A stretch of 64,000 bases of DNA from an uncultured Saprospiraceae bacterium (GCA_937951615.1 CALFBH010000006.1:36326-100325), one strand, 5' to 3'. Positions 18,596 through 28,475 are shown, counted from the stretch's first letter. Program-made: numbers and translations. The notes: a model not told the origin generated them from the sequence alone.

Positions 18596-19633
18596 TTATT
18601 CTCCATTTCCACCAAACATAAAGCGTGCACCGATGCTGATATTGATTGTGCTAAAAGAAACATCTTGGCGTGTTTTCAGTGCAGGTAGGTCTTTTGATCC
18701 GTAAGTGGTATAAACATTATCTGAATCGCCTAGTCCAAAAGCATTGGCTAGGAATACTGCATTATCAATGACATCAGGATAATCTGTTGGATTAGCATTA
18801 TATTCATTGATACCTTGTTCCAGTATTGCAGCAAGATCAGCAGCAGAAATTTCATCTACATACTCTTCATAGGCATACACATCACTAGCACTTCCATTAT
18901 TGCCCAAAGCGAGTAAAGGGAGAATGTCAAGCTCTGTACCGTCTTCAAAGAATAGGGTAGCAGAAGGAACTTCATAGCTTTTTCTGGCAATTCTTAATCC
19001 TGTATAACCTACTGAACCAAAAATGCTAATCATTTCATTGAGTTGGTAACGCAAACCAATCGCTGCATTATATCCAAGAGAAAATTGTCCTTTTGCAATA
19101 GATTCAGCTTCAAATCCATTAGCATCAGAGAATAAAGTAGGAATAGCAGAACTAACCATAGCTGGATTGTTGGATTCGCGCAGTCCGTCAGTCTGACCAG
19201 CTACTGGAATCAGCAGTCCAAAACGAGCGAAAGGGCTAAGCGTCTCATTTCCAGCATCCACCACAAAAGCAGGACTCAGAGTCAGGCGTTGGTTGGTGGC
19301 ATAAGAACGATCATAGCTACTGCCATCTGTAAACTCTTCAATCAATGTTTGTTGTCCCATGACATAAGAACCACCGATTTCAAAACCAAAATTGCGACTC
19401 AGCATATAACCGACCGTTAGATCCAGTCCGACGCCTGAACCATAAGAACCTACAAGGCTGCTGCTTATTTCAGAACCAGGTGTGAGAGAATTATCTATTT
19501 TAGGTCCAAGTACTTCATTGGTCGTTGGTGCCAGGTAAGTCACACCGGGTTGTATGTACAATCCCTGTGCATTAGTGGAAATTGCTGCTCCAAAGACAAA
19601 AAGAGCTAGCATTGCTAGTTTTAAGTATTCCAT
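18596..19633 (-). CDS. Outer-membrane beta-barrel protein
   Basis: A 345-residue protein with a signal peptide ending near ISTNAQ. The mature sequence alternates hydrophobic strands such as FGFEIGGSYVMG, FSLGYNAAIGLRYQLNE and a final strand NISIGARFMFGG, consistent with an OmpA/PorT-like barrel. A long acidic extracellular loop (around residues 235-310) separates the last strands. It lies 18 nt downstream of a second barrel gene on the same strand and shares a terminator with it, so the two form an operon. The function is not known. Confidence 0.75.
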   Translation of the reverse strand: MEYLKLAMLALFVFGAAISTNAQGLYIQPGVTYLAPTTNEVLGPKIDNSLTPGSEISSSLVGSYGSGVGLDLTVGYMLSRNFGFEIGGSYVMGQQTLIEEFTDGSSYDRSYATNQRLTLSPAFVVDAGNETLSPFARFGLLIPVAGQTDGLRESNNPAMVSSAIPTLFSDANGFEAESIAKGQFSLGYNAAIGLRYQLNEMISIFGSVGYTGLRIARKSYEVPSATLFFEDGTELDILPLLALGNNGSASDVYAYEEYVDEISAADLAAILEQGINEYNANPTDYPDVIDNAVFLANAFGLGDSDNVYTTYGSKDLPALKTRQDVSFSTINISIGARFMFGGNGE

Positions 19634-19651
19634 AGCTTATAGTTTTTAAAA

Positions 19652-20593
19652 TTAAAATTCGAATCCGATTTGTAGTTGAATGTTGAAATTAACATCTTTA
19701 TCCTCGCGGGAAACAGGTGAATAATCGCCTATTGCTCCATCTGTTGGAGCTACTTTGGAGTAGTCATAAAAATTATTGGTCACATCCATGAGTCCATAAG
19801 TGCCGCGTAGTCCAAAGACCAATCCTGTGTCAAAACGAAATTCCACACCAGCCACAACACCTGCATCAAGGCTGTTATAAAAATTGCCGTCTTTTGTATC
19901 AAAATCGGTATAAGCACCAGTAACAGAAGGGTAAGTAAATGAGCCAAATTGTTCTACACCACCAGCAATACTTTGGTTGAAGACAGGCGAGGAAATGCTA
20001 TTTTCATTACTTACACCAGCTTCGTCTGTACCGTAGTTGTGGTCAAGTTCTGTTCTGATAGGCAGTAAATTGGTCTGGACACCATTGAATTTTTTTTCAT
20101 CTGCGTCAAAAGTCAATTGACCAGAGCCGGTAGAATTGAGCAGAAAGCCGACATAGCCACCACCATATAGGCTAATGCTTCCAGTCGCTTTATAATAAAA
20201 CATCAAAGGGACATCCAGATAGCCATTATTGATATTGATAGATTCTGTACGATCTCCTTCAAATAAGAAAGTGGAGTTGAAACCCTGCTGACTCAAGAGG
20301 TAATAAGCCTCGCCATCGTAGACATATTTTTCTCCTTTTTGAGAATATAAAACTTCCAGCATCAGACCATTTTTGTCTGTAATGGCATATTTGAAAGTTG
20401 GGCCAAGGTGAAATCGTGTGATGGCTGCACCAGACTCCACGTTGCCGCCTGCTGAATCTTTTTCTTTTGGTCCCAATATAGAAGCGAAGTTCAGCCCGGC
20501 TTTGATGCCGACCATAAAATCACCTGCTTCCTGTGCCTGCGTAGCAGTGAAAGAGAAAAGTAAGGTGATGGAGATTATAATAATTTTATTCAT
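19652..20593 (-). CDS. PorT-like outer-membrane beta-barrel protein
   Basis: A 313-residue protein with a signal peptide ending at TATQAQ. The first strand (FMVGIKAGLNFASILGP) is the PorT-family signature, later strands include LMLEVLYSQKGEKY and GVEFRFDTGLVFGLRGTYGL, and the final residue is Phe (NFNIQLQIGFEF), the usual signal for BAM insertion. It is the first gene of a two-gene barrel operon. It may be a transporter, an assembly factor or a structural protein; nothing specific can be read from the sequence. Confidence 0.78.
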   Translation of the reverse strand: MNKIIIISITLLFSFTATQAQEAGDFMVGIKAGLNFASILGPKEKDSAGGNVESGAAITRFHLGPTFKYAITDKNGLMLEVLYSQKGEKYVYDGEAYYLLSQQGFNSTFLFEGDRTESININNGYLDVPLMFYYKATGSISLYGGGYVGFLLNSTGSGQLTFDADEKKFNGVQTNLLPIRTELDHNYGTDEAGVSNENSISSPVFNQSIAGGVEQFGSFTYPSVTGAYTDFDTKDGNFYNSLDAGVVAGVEFRFDTGLVFGLRGTYGLMDVTNNFYDYSKVAPTDGAIGDYSPVSREDKDVNFNIQLQIGFEF

Positions 20594-20762
20594 ATTTTCT
20601 TATTAAGTTTAAGTTTAAGTCGAAGGTTAAGTCTAAATTGCTCTGAACAAAGTAAGGAACAACAAGTATATGATTTTAAGTCTAAAAAAAAATTTGTCCA
20701 AAATAAAACGCCAAGATAGCCCAAGCCGTCCAACATTTTATATAATTTAACGGTTTTTTATT

Positions 20763-20779
20763 CATTACGAATTACGAAT
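20763..20779. repeat. GAATTAC heptamer, single arm
   Basis: Two tandem GAATTAC-type units lie 19 nt before the start of the sorbosone-dehydrogenase-like gene, in a 204-bp gap between divergent genes. Without a complementary arm this copy cannot form the hairpin seen at 7662-7726. The upstream part of the gap also contains short AAGTTT/AAGTC repeats. Confidence 0.65.
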
Positions 20780-20797
20780 AGATAAATTGCAAAAAAT

Positions 20798-21952
20798 ATG
20801 AAATACTATCTGCCTACACTTACCCTGTTGCTTTGTATGCTCATTGCCTGTAGCATAACAACCAGTAAAAAGCCAAAAGAGCCATTGGAAGCAAGTGAAC
20901 TGCCTTTGGATAAAATCAAGTTGCCGCCAGGTTTCCAGATTAGCGTATTTGCCGATAAGGTGACCAATGCCCGCTCTATGAGCCTGAGTCCGAATGGTAC
21001 TTTGTTTGTTGGTACACGTAAGGATGGTCGCGTGTATGCGATACGGGATGAAGATGGCGATTTTAAAGCCGATAAAACTTATACCCTGGATAGAGATTTG
21101 TTTATGCCGACTGGTGTGGCTTTTCGAAATGGCAGTTTGTATGTCGCAGAAGTCAATCGGATTTTGCGATACGATGATATTGAAAACCGACTGGACAATC
21201 CGCCTGAACCTGTTGTGGTGTACGACCAATATCCCGATGATAAATGGCATGGCTGGAAATATATTGCCTTCGGCCCGGACGATAAATTGTATGTACCCGT
21301 TGGTGCGCCTTGTAATGTGTGTGATGGAAAAGCCGAGGTGTACGCCACCATGACCCGCATGAATCCTGACGGAACAAACATGGAAATTTATGCCAAAGGC
21401 GTCCGCAATTCAGTAGGTTTCGACTGGCATCCTGAGACTGGAGATTTATGGTTTACCGAAAATGGGCGCGACTGGATGGGCGAGGATATGCCCGCCTGTG
21501 AGCTCAATCATGCGCCAAAAGCGGGTATGCATTTTGGATTTCCCTATTGTCACCAGGGCGATGCTCCAGATGATAAGTTTGCTGGTGACCGGACTTGCGA
21601 AGAATTTACACCACCTGCACAAAAGCTAGGACCGCATGTCGCGCCACTGGGCATGGAATTTTATGAAGGAGCGCAGTTTCCTGCAAAATATAAACATCAG
21701 ATTTTAGTAGCAGAACATGGTTCATGGAATCGAAAAGACCGGATTGGCTATCGAGTGATGTTGGTGGGCATGGAAGGTAATAAGACCGTCAGTTACGAAC
21801 CTTTTGCAGAAGGCTGGATGGAAAATAACGAAAATCCCTGGGGACGTCCTGTAGATTTAGAGCATCTGCCAGATGGCTCTATGCTGGTGTCGGATGATTT
21901 TGCGGATGCGATTTATCGGATTAGTTATGATGAAAGGCGTATTGGAAAATAA
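20798..21952 (+). CDS. PQQ-type sugar (sorbosone) dehydrogenase-like lipoprotein
   Basis: A 384-residue lipoprotein (lipobox LIAC) with a six-bladed propeller of the glucose/sorbosone dehydrogenase family. Visible segments include LPPGFQISVFADKVTNARSM, TRKDGRVYAI, WHGWKYIAFGPDDKLYV, GVRNSVGFDWHP and VAEHGSWNR, which match soluble aldose-sugar dehydrogenases that use pyrroloquinoline quinone in the periplasm. Several paired cysteines (CNVC, and later CELNH, YCHQG, TCEE) suggest disulfides. Cofactor and substrate are inferred from the family only. Confidence 0.82.
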   Translation: MKYYLPTLTLLLCMLIACSITTSKKPKEPLEASELPLDKIKLPPGFQISVFADKVTNARSMSLSPNGTLFVGTRKDGRVYAIRDEDGDFKADKTYTLDRDLFMPTGVAFRNGSLYVAEVNRILRYDDIENRLDNPPEPVVVYDQYPDDKWHGWKYIAFGPDDKLYVPVGAPCNVCDGKAEVYATMTRMNPDGTNMEIYAKGVRNSVGFDWHPETGDLWFTENGRDWMGEDMPACELNHAPKAGMHFGFPYCHQGDAPDDKFAGDRTCEEFTPPAQKLGPHVAPLGMEFYEGAQFPAKYKHQILVAEHGSWNRKDRIGYRVMLVGMEGNKTVSYEPFAEGWMENNENPWGRPVDLEHLPDGSMLVSDDFADAIYRISYDERRIGK

Positions 21953-22123
21953 TGAAATCGACTATCATCAGTAGGCTTTTTTATATGTATGATACCTATT
22001 CGACTTTATTCTTCTTGATAGGATTTAAAGAATCAATTAAGGACATACTCATATACTAAAAGAAAGAGAAATAACATTATTCAATAAATAATTTTATTGT
22101 GAATATTCTGTTATATTTTTGTT

Positions 22124-22131
22124 TATCTTTG
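22124..22131 (+). promoter_or_regulatory. TAnnTTTG promoter of the hamAB operon
   Basis: TATCTTTG fits the Bacteroidota -7 consensus and lies 25 nt before the GTG start of hamA, giving a short leader. A TTG about 24 nt upstream could be the -33 element, slightly outside the preferred spacing. The surrounding 200 bp is very AT-rich. Confidence 0.55.
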
Positions 22132-22155
22132 GACGTTGTCGGCACTCTTAATTAG

Positions 22156-22992
22156 GTGCGGTATAATAAATTGAAATCTAAAATATTACAAATCCCATTG
22201 ACCACACTTTATCAACATATAGATACGAATACAAGAGGATATAAAGGCATTAAAATTGATGATGCTGAAATGACGAGCTATCTTGAAAATCCTGTTTTCG
22301 ACAATCTAATAGATATAGAACAAAAACAAGATAGCCTTTATGCACTCCTTGAACTTAAGGACACAGGCTTTAGTTCCGAAAATTTGCTTGCCGACATTCA
22401 AGCCCTTGAGAATCCTATGCCTGATGATTTGAGAACATGGAGAGTTGGCGAAGCTTTAGCAGAAGTAGTGCTTGAATCCCACTTTAATTGTAAGTTTCCT
22501 TGGAATGAGTTGAGAGATGCGAGAAATCCCAAAGGGAATAAAACGGGGGCTGATTTAGTTGGTTTTATGGAAGTAGATAACGAGGTAATGTTTTTATTTG
22601 GCGAGGTTAAAACATCCTCTGAATTAGCAAATAGGCCTCCACAAGTGATGACAAAATCAGATGGCATGGAGAATCAGCTCAAAGATTTATACCAAAACGC
22701 TAAGAAACGTCTAATACTGATAACCTATCTGCGAAGTAAAATACCGTTAATTCAAGATTCCTTTAAATTTGATTTCGATAATGCAGTAAAATCCTACTAT
22801 ACCGAAAAGTATGTGTTAACTGGAACACTTATTCGTGATGTAATTCCTGACGAAAGAGATGTCTCGGTGAGTTATAATAAACTCAAGACGAAAATTTTAT
22901 CACCAATAGGACTAAACTTAGTTGCAATATACACGTCTATAAAGAAAGAAAACTGGAGAAATATTGTCGAAGGTAATTCAGGAAATGAGTAA
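22156..22992 (+). CDS. hamA: Hachiman-type defence nuclease HamA (DUF1837-like)
   Basis: A 278-residue protein. The segment WRVGEALAEVVLE, then GADLVGF and FLFGEVKTSS, lays out a PD-(D/E)XK-like nuclease core with E99/E103, D133, E150 and K152, the pattern of the DUF1837/HamA family. In Hachiman systems HamA is the effector nuclease held in check by the helicase HamB. The start is GTG at 22156 because TAG precedes it directly in frame. The stop codon overlaps the ATG of the helicase gene in the string ATGAGTAA, so the two are translationally coupled. The related AbpA of AbpAB is an alternative name for the same architecture. Confidence 0.7.
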   Translation: MRYNKLKSKILQIPLTTLYQHIDTNTRGYKGIKIDDAEMTSYLENPVFDNLIDIEQKQDSLYALLELKDTGFSSENLLADIQALENPMPDDLRTWRVGEALAEVVLESHFNCKFPWNELRDARNPKGNKTGADLVGFMEVDNEVMFLFGEVKTSSELANRPPQVMTKSDGMENQLKDLYQNAKKRLILITYLRSKIPLIQDSFKFDFDNAVKSYYTEKYVLTGTLIRDVIPDERDVSVSYNKLKTKILSPIGLNLVAIYTSIKKENWRNIVEGNSGNE

Positions 22993-25900
22993 TCAATCAA
23001 AATATCGCTATCTTGAAGCTGCATATCCTGATATGCTTAATGGGATTGGTGTGCTCATACAAAAAAGTAAAGTAGCAAATCGCTTTGAGGGAACAACAAT
23101 TGATGAGAGCGACATAATAATCTTGGGTAAAGCCAAGCACCTCTGCGAATTAAAAATCGTTGAACTTTGGGATAATCAAAACTCAGAAAAATTCAAAGCT
23201 TTATGTTCTACATATTTCGATATTGCCACTCAAATTGAAGTTGATGCTAAGGAAGATCATATAGCCTTTGAGTATTTAAAAACTATTGCTTTTGGTTATT
23301 TAGGAGAAGGTTGGCATTTAGTCCGACAATATTTAAAAAAAGAAGAACAAAAAATTAATGATATTCCAAATTCTGAAAAATGGAATTCAAGATTGCTAAA
23401 CACTTCATTCAAGGCTATTGTCGGTTTAGTCAGAAAACAGAACTGGCAAGACATAAATACCTCCGTCGAATTCATTGAGAAGTTACGTTCAGATCAAAAT
23501 GAGTTTGAACAAGCATTCCTAAATAGTGTAGATGAGTCAGGTCGCCCCTATGGTGCTGCGGAGTTGGTTTCCCTCTATCATTTTGCAAAATCTGTTGAAA
23601 TACTTGGGGAATACCTAATTGGAGGAAGACCACTAGATACTGAAAATCAAGTCAAGTATCATTTGGGGTACTCGAAAGATTTTGCTGTTAAAGCAGAAAA
23701 CATTAGTTTACAACTTCTAATTCAGTTTTTTGAATCCTTTGCTTCAAAATTGATAAAAAATACGATTTGGTATAATACAAAAGGTGTAAACTCAAGAATT
23801 TCTAAATTCAATGAATTTATCTCAAAACGAGAAGATAGAGGAATATTCGAATTACTTTATCCACAAAAAGAATCATTAAACGAAATATTCAATCCTGCCC
23901 ATAGTGCCATTGTAGTAAATCTTCCAACCTCTAGTGGAAAAACTATGATTGCAGAATATAGACTGCTTGCAGCACTTAATCAATTTGCCGCTGATGGTGG
24001 TTGGGTGGCTTATGTCGTACCTACTCGCTCTCTTGTCAATCAAACTTATAATCAATTAAATAAAGACCTTAGTTCAATTGGTATTCAAGTAGAAAAAGTA
24101 AGTGGAACATTAGATTTGGATGGTTTTGAAGAGGCACTATTAGAGCGAGATGCCCAAAACAAAGCTTTCGACGTACTAGTCACTACTTATGAAAAACTCC
24201 ATTTAATGGTAAGGCAAGGTTATGGAACATCCGAGAAGAGACCTCTAGTTTTAGCTATCGTTGATGAAGCACATAATATTGAGGATGAGACACGAGGTTT
24301 GAATTTAGAGTTTTTACTATCTACTATCAAAACTGATTGTGTAAACGCCAATTTTCTTTTAATGACACCCGATGTGTCTAATTCTGAGGAAATTGCAAAA
24401 TGGTTGGGAGGAGAAAGAGGGAGAGATGTGCACCTAAGCCTACACTGGTGGCAACCTAATGAAAGAGTAGTGGGAGCTTTAATAAAAGAGGGAAGCCGGA
24501 GAAATTATGAATTTAAACTAAAAACCTTACTAACAAATAAAGGAACTTATTTAACTGAAGATAATATTAAATTAGCTGATTCAAATGAAAGCGACCTTAC
24601 TGCATCCAAATTAAAAATTAAAAAACGGTTTGCAAGTACCTTAGCTGCAAAGTTACTTGACATTAAAGAACCAACTATAATTCTTGCAGGTGACCCAAGT
24701 AGCGCGTTTGATATCGCGAATGATATATGTTCTAAAATTGAAACTGAATTTGAACATGATATTGATATTGAACTCGTAAGACGATTCATTGAAGAAGAAC
24801 TAGGAGCTGACTTTCCTTTATCATCTTATTTAGGCAAAAGAGTAGGCGTACATAGTTCTGCGATTCCCGATGAAATAAAATTTTTAATAGAGGATTTGAT
24901 GTCTAAAGGGAAATTACAAGCACTTGTCGCTACTACTACAATCGCACAAGGAATTAATTTCCCTATATCTTCTGTAATTATGGCTACTTATAGATACCCG
25001 TTCAAGTTAATGCCGATTAGAGATTTTTGGAATCTTGCAGGTAGAGTGGGGCGCGCAGGACAACAGTCTCTTGGTTGGGTTGGATTGATTGCCAAAGATG
25101 ACAAAGATTTACTAAAAATAACTGGTTACGTAAAAAAAGCGGCGGACGACCTACAATCTCAGCTCGTTGGCGTTGTAAACACTGCATTGAGTAATCCTGA
25201 AATTGAATTTGAGCGGTGGCTTTTCAGAGACCCACGGTGGTCTGGGTTATTGCAGTACATCTCACATCTTTATACTCAAAGCGAGAACCTTAGTTCTTTA
25301 ATCGCAAGTTTAGAACAAAAACTTCAAGATACTTTAGGGTTTAAAAAATTAAATCAAGAACAAAAAAACTATTTACGAACGAATCTTAGAGGTTATATAA
25401 ATAAAATAAAACCACTTGATGCAAAACTTTCCGATGCTACTGGTTTCTCAACAGTATCCATTCGAAACCTTTTAGGTAGTTTGGGTAGTGCAGGGCTAAA
25501 AAGTTCTGATTGGAAAAGTAGCCAGCTTTTTTCAAACCAAAATCAGAGTTTGCAAAAGCTTATTGGAATGATGTTCAAAACTCCCGAAATACGGGAGTCT
25601 ATAAAAAAACTATCAAATAATAATAATTCTTTGGAGCATACAGCTATTTCAAAAATGATAGTTGATTGGGTAAATGGTAAACCCATAAAATTTATCGCCG
25701 ATAAATATTTTTCAACCGAAACCGATAGTAGAAAAAGAATTGAAAAATGTACTCGTGCAATGTATTCGTATTTACCTAATGCCGCTACTTGGGGACTTTC
25801 GGCTATTCAAAAAATGCCAAATAGTGGAGCAGATTGGGAAAACTTGAGCGATGTAGAGAAGAAACAGATGGCTAACTTACCTGCGCTAATACATTACGGA

Positions 25901-26140
25901 GTAAATACAGATGAGGCAGTTTTAATGAGAAAAAATAATATTCCAAGAAGCATTGCGAAAAAAGCAGGGGAATTATATAGTGCATCTATCGGCGGGGAAA
26001 TTTTTAATAACGATTCCAAAGTTATTGATTGGCTAAGCTCCTTAGAAGATAGGCAATGGGACACTTTTAAATCTATAAACTCAAAAATGACAGGAGCAGA
26101 GTACAAGAAAATTTGGGAAAAACTTAATGGGTTAAACTAA
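22985..26140 (+). CDS. hamB: Hachiman-type superfamily 2 helicase HamB
   Basis: A 1051-residue protein from ATG 22985; a TTG seven codons earlier is also open, but the ATG overlap with hamA is more likely. An N-terminal helical region of about 300 residues precedes the helicase core: motif I PTSSGKT (near residue 315), motif Ia TRSLVNQT, motif II DEAH (near 427), motif III-like LLMTPDVSN, motif V TTTIAQGINFP and motif VI NLAGRVGRAGQ (near 685). A further 350-residue C-terminal helical region follows. In Hachiman, HamB senses damaged or foreign DNA and releases HamA. Together with hamA this forms a complete two-gene anti-phage module with AT-rich flanks. Confidence 0.75.
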   Translation: MSNQSKYRYLEAAYPDMLNGIGVLIQKSKVANRFEGTTIDESDIIILGKAKHLCELKIVELWDNQNSEKFKALCSTYFDIATQIEVDAKEDHIAFEYLKTIAFGYLGEGWHLVRQYLKKEEQKINDIPNSEKWNSRLLNTSFKAIVGLVRKQNWQDINTSVEFIEKLRSDQNEFEQAFLNSVDESGRPYGAAELVSLYHFAKSVEILGEYLIGGRPLDTENQVKYHLGYSKDFAVKAENISLQLLIQFFESFASKLIKNTIWYNTKGVNSRISKFNEFISKREDRGIFELLYPQKESLNEIFNPAHSAIVVNLPTSSGKTMIAEYRLLAALNQFAADGGWVAYVVPTRSLVNQTYNQLNKDLSSIGIQVEKVSGTLDLDGFEEALLERDAQNKAFDVLVTTYEKLHLMVRQGYGTSEKRPLVLAIVDEAHNIEDETRGLNLEFLLSTIKTDCVNANFLLMTPDVSNSEEIAKWLGGERGRDVHLSLHWWQPNERVVGALIKEGSRRNYEFKLKTLLTNKGTYLTEDNIKLADSNESDLTASKLKIKKRFASTLAAKLLDIKEPTIILAGDPSSAFDIANDICSKIETEFEHDIDIELVRRFIEEELGADFPLSSYLGKRVGVHSSAIPDEIKFLIEDLMSKGKLQALVATTTIAQGINFPISSVIMATYRYPFKLMPIRDFWNLAGRVGRAGQQSLGWVGLIAKDDKDLLKITGYVKKAADDLQSQLVGVVNTALSNPEIEFERWLFRDPRWSGLLQYISHLYTQSENLSSLIASLEQKLQDTLGFKKLNQEQKNYLRTNLRGYINKIKPLDAKLSDATGFSTVSIRNLLGSLGSAGLKSSDWKSSQLFSNQNQSLQKLIGMMFKTPEIRESIKKLSNNNNSLEHTAISKMIVDWVNGKPIKFIADKYFSTETDSRKRIEKCTRAMYSYLPNAATWGLSAIQKMPNSGADWENLSDVEKKQMANLPALIHYGVNTDEAVLMRKNNIPRSIAKKAGELYSASIGGEIFNNDSKVIDWLSSLEDRQWDTFKSINSKMTGAEYKKIWEKLNGLN

Positions 26141-26261
26141 CAAAAAAACGCATCACTGAAAGTGAAAGTCGTCTGTCCTATGAAATTCAACCATTTCACC
26201 AATGAAGCAATTAACAGTCAATTTCGGATAATGAGATTCTAATTTTCCAACATGATATTGC

Positions 26262-27623
26262 TTATTTATCAGTCTTTTTCGCTTCTTTATCTTTAGTAAA
26301 TCGCTGCCCATATCCACCTAAATCAATGCCATGACCAGACATAATATCTGAGCTGTCTAGACTGATAGAATCTGGAAGCGTCAGTTGTAGTTGAGCCAGG
26401 CGATCTTTTAATACATCTTCAGGGATGGGTAAGTCGAGCAATTCACAGACTTTGAAAAAGATGTCGGTATTGTCTATTGTGCCAGAGAATTTTTCTGCAC
26501 CAGGACCAGAAGAATACAAGGGAACCATAGCAGCCGTGTGATAATCATCTGTGAATTTGGTTTTTACTACGCCGTCTTTCAAGTTGCCATCATTGATACT
26601 GTAACCGCCAGTTTCGTGGTCGGAAGTGACAATGACCAGTGTTTCTCCATCTGCTTCAGCAAAATCCAGCGCTTCGCCTACACTGCGGTCGAAGTCCAGC
26701 ATTTCATTAATAATGAATTTGGAATTTCGGCTATGCCCGCCCCAGTCGATCTGTGCGCCTTCAATCACCATGAAAAAGCCTTTTTTATTTTGATTTAATA
26801 TCTGTGCTGCTTTTTTCGTGGCTTTTGGCAGGAAATCTCCGCGTCTGCTATAGCCTTTGGGCTGCATATCAGCAATCAGGCAAACCATTTTTTTGGGAAT
26901 TTTTTCGCCGACTTCATCCACATTATCTACTACGGTGTAACCTTTTTTCTTCAATTCATATAGTAAGTTTCGATTGTCTTTTTTACGGTGTTCTTTTTGA
27001 AAATAACGTTTGCCACCACCCATTAATACTTCAATACCTTTGGTCATAAATTCGGCAGATACTGCTCTGTTGATGCGGCTACGCTGAGGCTGGTGTGCGT
27101 AAAAAGCAGCAGGTGTAGCATGAGTGACAGATGAAGTAGTGACAATGCCTGTAGCCAGTTTAGCTTCCTCCGCAATTTCAATGATGGTTTTTAATTTATT
27201 GCCTTTAGAATCCTGAGCAATAGCACCATTATAGGTTTTTTTGCCAGTTGCCATAGCGGTTGCGCTGGCTGCGCTATCGGTAATAAGTTGGGTAGAAAAG
27301 GTTTTCATCAGCCCGACAAAAGGAAAACGTTCCAGATTGAGTTTATTGTTATTGGCAATCGTTGCAGCGGTGATGTGTGTGATGCCCATGCCATCGCCAA
27401 TCATCAGGATGATATTTTTTGGGCGTTTTTCCTCAGCAGGTTTTGCTACTGCTTTTGACGCAGGCTTGGTCTCTTCTTTTTTTGCCAGGCCCTCTTCTTG
27501 TGTGTCGGAATTGAGCGAAGTGTTTGTTTCTTGGTCGCCGTCTATTTGAAGCGCCATTAAAGCAAACATAACAGCAATAAAAGCCAAAGCTGTTAAAAGT
27601 AAACCGTAACCTTTGTGTAGCAT
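26262..27623 (-). CDS. phoA: Alkaline phosphatase, PhoA family
   Basis: A 453-residue exported metallophosphatase with an uncleaved or signal-anchor N-terminal segment (about residues 7-25) and a charged linker rich in Lys and Glu. The catalytic core shows LMIGDGMGITHITAA, the phosphoserine motif DSAASATAMATG, the zinc/magnesium segment EGAQIDWGGHSRN and SDHETGG. It hydrolyses phosphomonoesters in the periplasm. A small TGAA-centred palindrome (26153-26165) lies in the 121-bp convergent gap with hamB. Confidence 0.92.
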   Translation of the reverse strand: MLHKGYGLLLTALAFIAVMFALMALQIDGDQETNTSLNSDTQEEGLAKKEETKPASKAVAKPAEEKRPKNIILMIGDGMGITHITAATIANNNKLNLERFPFVGLMKTFSTQLITDSAASATAMATGKKTYNGAIAQDSKGNKLKTIIEIAEEAKLATGIVTTSSVTHATPAAFYAHQPQRSRINRAVSAEFMTKGIEVLMGGGKRYFQKEHRKKDNRNLLYELKKKGYTVVDNVDEVGEKIPKKMVCLIADMQPKGYSRRGDFLPKATKKAAQILNQNKKGFFMVIEGAQIDWGGHSRNSKFIINEMLDFDRSVGEALDFAEADGETLVIVTSDHETGGYSINDGNLKDGVVKTKFTDDYHTAAMVPLYSSGPGAEKFSGTIDNTDIFFKVCELLDLPIPEDVLKDRLAQLQLTLPDSISLDSSDIMSGHGIDLGGYGQRFTKDKEAKKTDK

Positions 27624-27678
27624 AAATAATATTAATTAGTTGATTTAGAGGCTTAAAGATAGGGGAAAATGAAGGATT

Positions 27679-27730
27679 AGTTAATGAATGGATGAATAAT
27701 ATTCTCTCATCCTCTCATTCTTTCATTCAT
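27679..27730. repeat. GAATG/CATTC word repeat, inverted pair
   Basis: The left arm AATGAATGGATGAAT is followed at once by CTCATCCTCTCATTC/TTTCATTCATT, so the two halves can pair. The right arm runs into the stop codon of the DUF3299-like gene (27727-27729). Similar word islands occur at 43990-44055 and 49354-49440. Confidence 0.7.
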
Positions 27731-28299
27731 TTCACCAACTCAGCATCGTCCAAAATATAATTGAGATAATCTAAGTCATCAGCATTGAGACGCAATTTTC
27801 CTTTGAATGTAAGCCTTTGATCTGTCTTTAAGCGTCCTAGTTTTTCTTTAGGCAGAATATCAATCACTGTTTCCGGGCCTGCACCGCCACAGAAAAAACA
27901 CTGTAAATAAGGATAAGCAGACAAAACCACAAAGCTTTCATCGCCTGTTTCTTCAAATGGGATAACAAAGCCTTCAATTTGTATTTTTTTACCGCTTAAA
28001 GCTTTTAAAGTATCGCTGAATACTGGGAATAAGATGTACTCCTCTACGGATTCATTGTATTTATCTTCAAATTTTACTTGGGATAAGTCCTGCCATTTGA
28101 GCTGTAAATAGCCATCTTTAATTGTATAATCAGTTGGCTTGAATACATAAGGTTTGGAGGTGTCTTGTGTAGTCGTTGGTGCAATTATTTTCGCTTTATC
28201 ATCAGTATCAATCGGCACTTCTGCTGTTGAGGTATCACCTGTACAGGACATTTGTACTAAAAAGAATCCACCCAGTAAAAAAAGTAATGTACTTCTCAT
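27727..28299 (-). CDS. DUF3299-like lipoprotein
   Basis: A 190-residue lipoprotein (lipobox QMSC). The domain from about residue 55 onward reads YLQLKWQDLSQVKFED, then GKKIQIEGFVIPFEE and YPYLQCFFCGGAGPE, as in the DUF3299 family where two cysteines sit in the last motif. It ends in a small OB-like beta segment (RLTFKGKLRLN). Relatives are often encoded beside metal-related ABC transporter genes, and an FtsX-type permease gene lies upstream on the same strand, but metal handling is inference. A -7-like element, TATATTTG on the minus strand (28328-28335), lies 29 nt upstream. Confidence 0.65.
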   Translation of the reverse strand: MRSTLLFLLGGFFLVQMSCTGDTSTAEVPIDTDDKAKIIAPTTTQDTSKPYVFKPTDYTIKDGYLQLKWQDLSQVKFEDKYNESVEEYILFPVFSDTLKALSGKKIQIEGFVIPFEETGDESFVVLSAYPYLQCFFCGGAGPETVIDILPKEKLGRLKTDQRLTFKGKLRLNADDLDYLNYILDDAELVK

Positions 28300-28388
28300 T
28301 TATTGTTCATTTCATCAAACACAGCCGCAAATATAGCAAATAGACCTGATAGGGTCAGAGGACAAATTTGTAAATCGATTATTTTTCT

Positions 28389-28411
28389 CGCAAAGGCGCA
28401 AAGGCGCAAAG
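28389..28411. repeat. GCGCAAAG octamer array
   Basis: Three consecutive GCGCAAAG-type units lie between the permease and the DUF3299-like gene. This is another short-word island, here with an 8-nt period. Confidence 0.7.
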
Positions 28412-28475
28412 TTTATTCCAGACACGTTCCTTATCGAAAGAACTTCTTCTTGCCAAATTTTATGCTGATACCCTG

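Noticed and set aside
22964-22984. Upstream TTG start for hamB
   Set aside because: The ATG at 22985 overlaps the hamA stop in an ATGAGTAA arrangement typical of translational coupling; the seven extra codons add nothing conserved.
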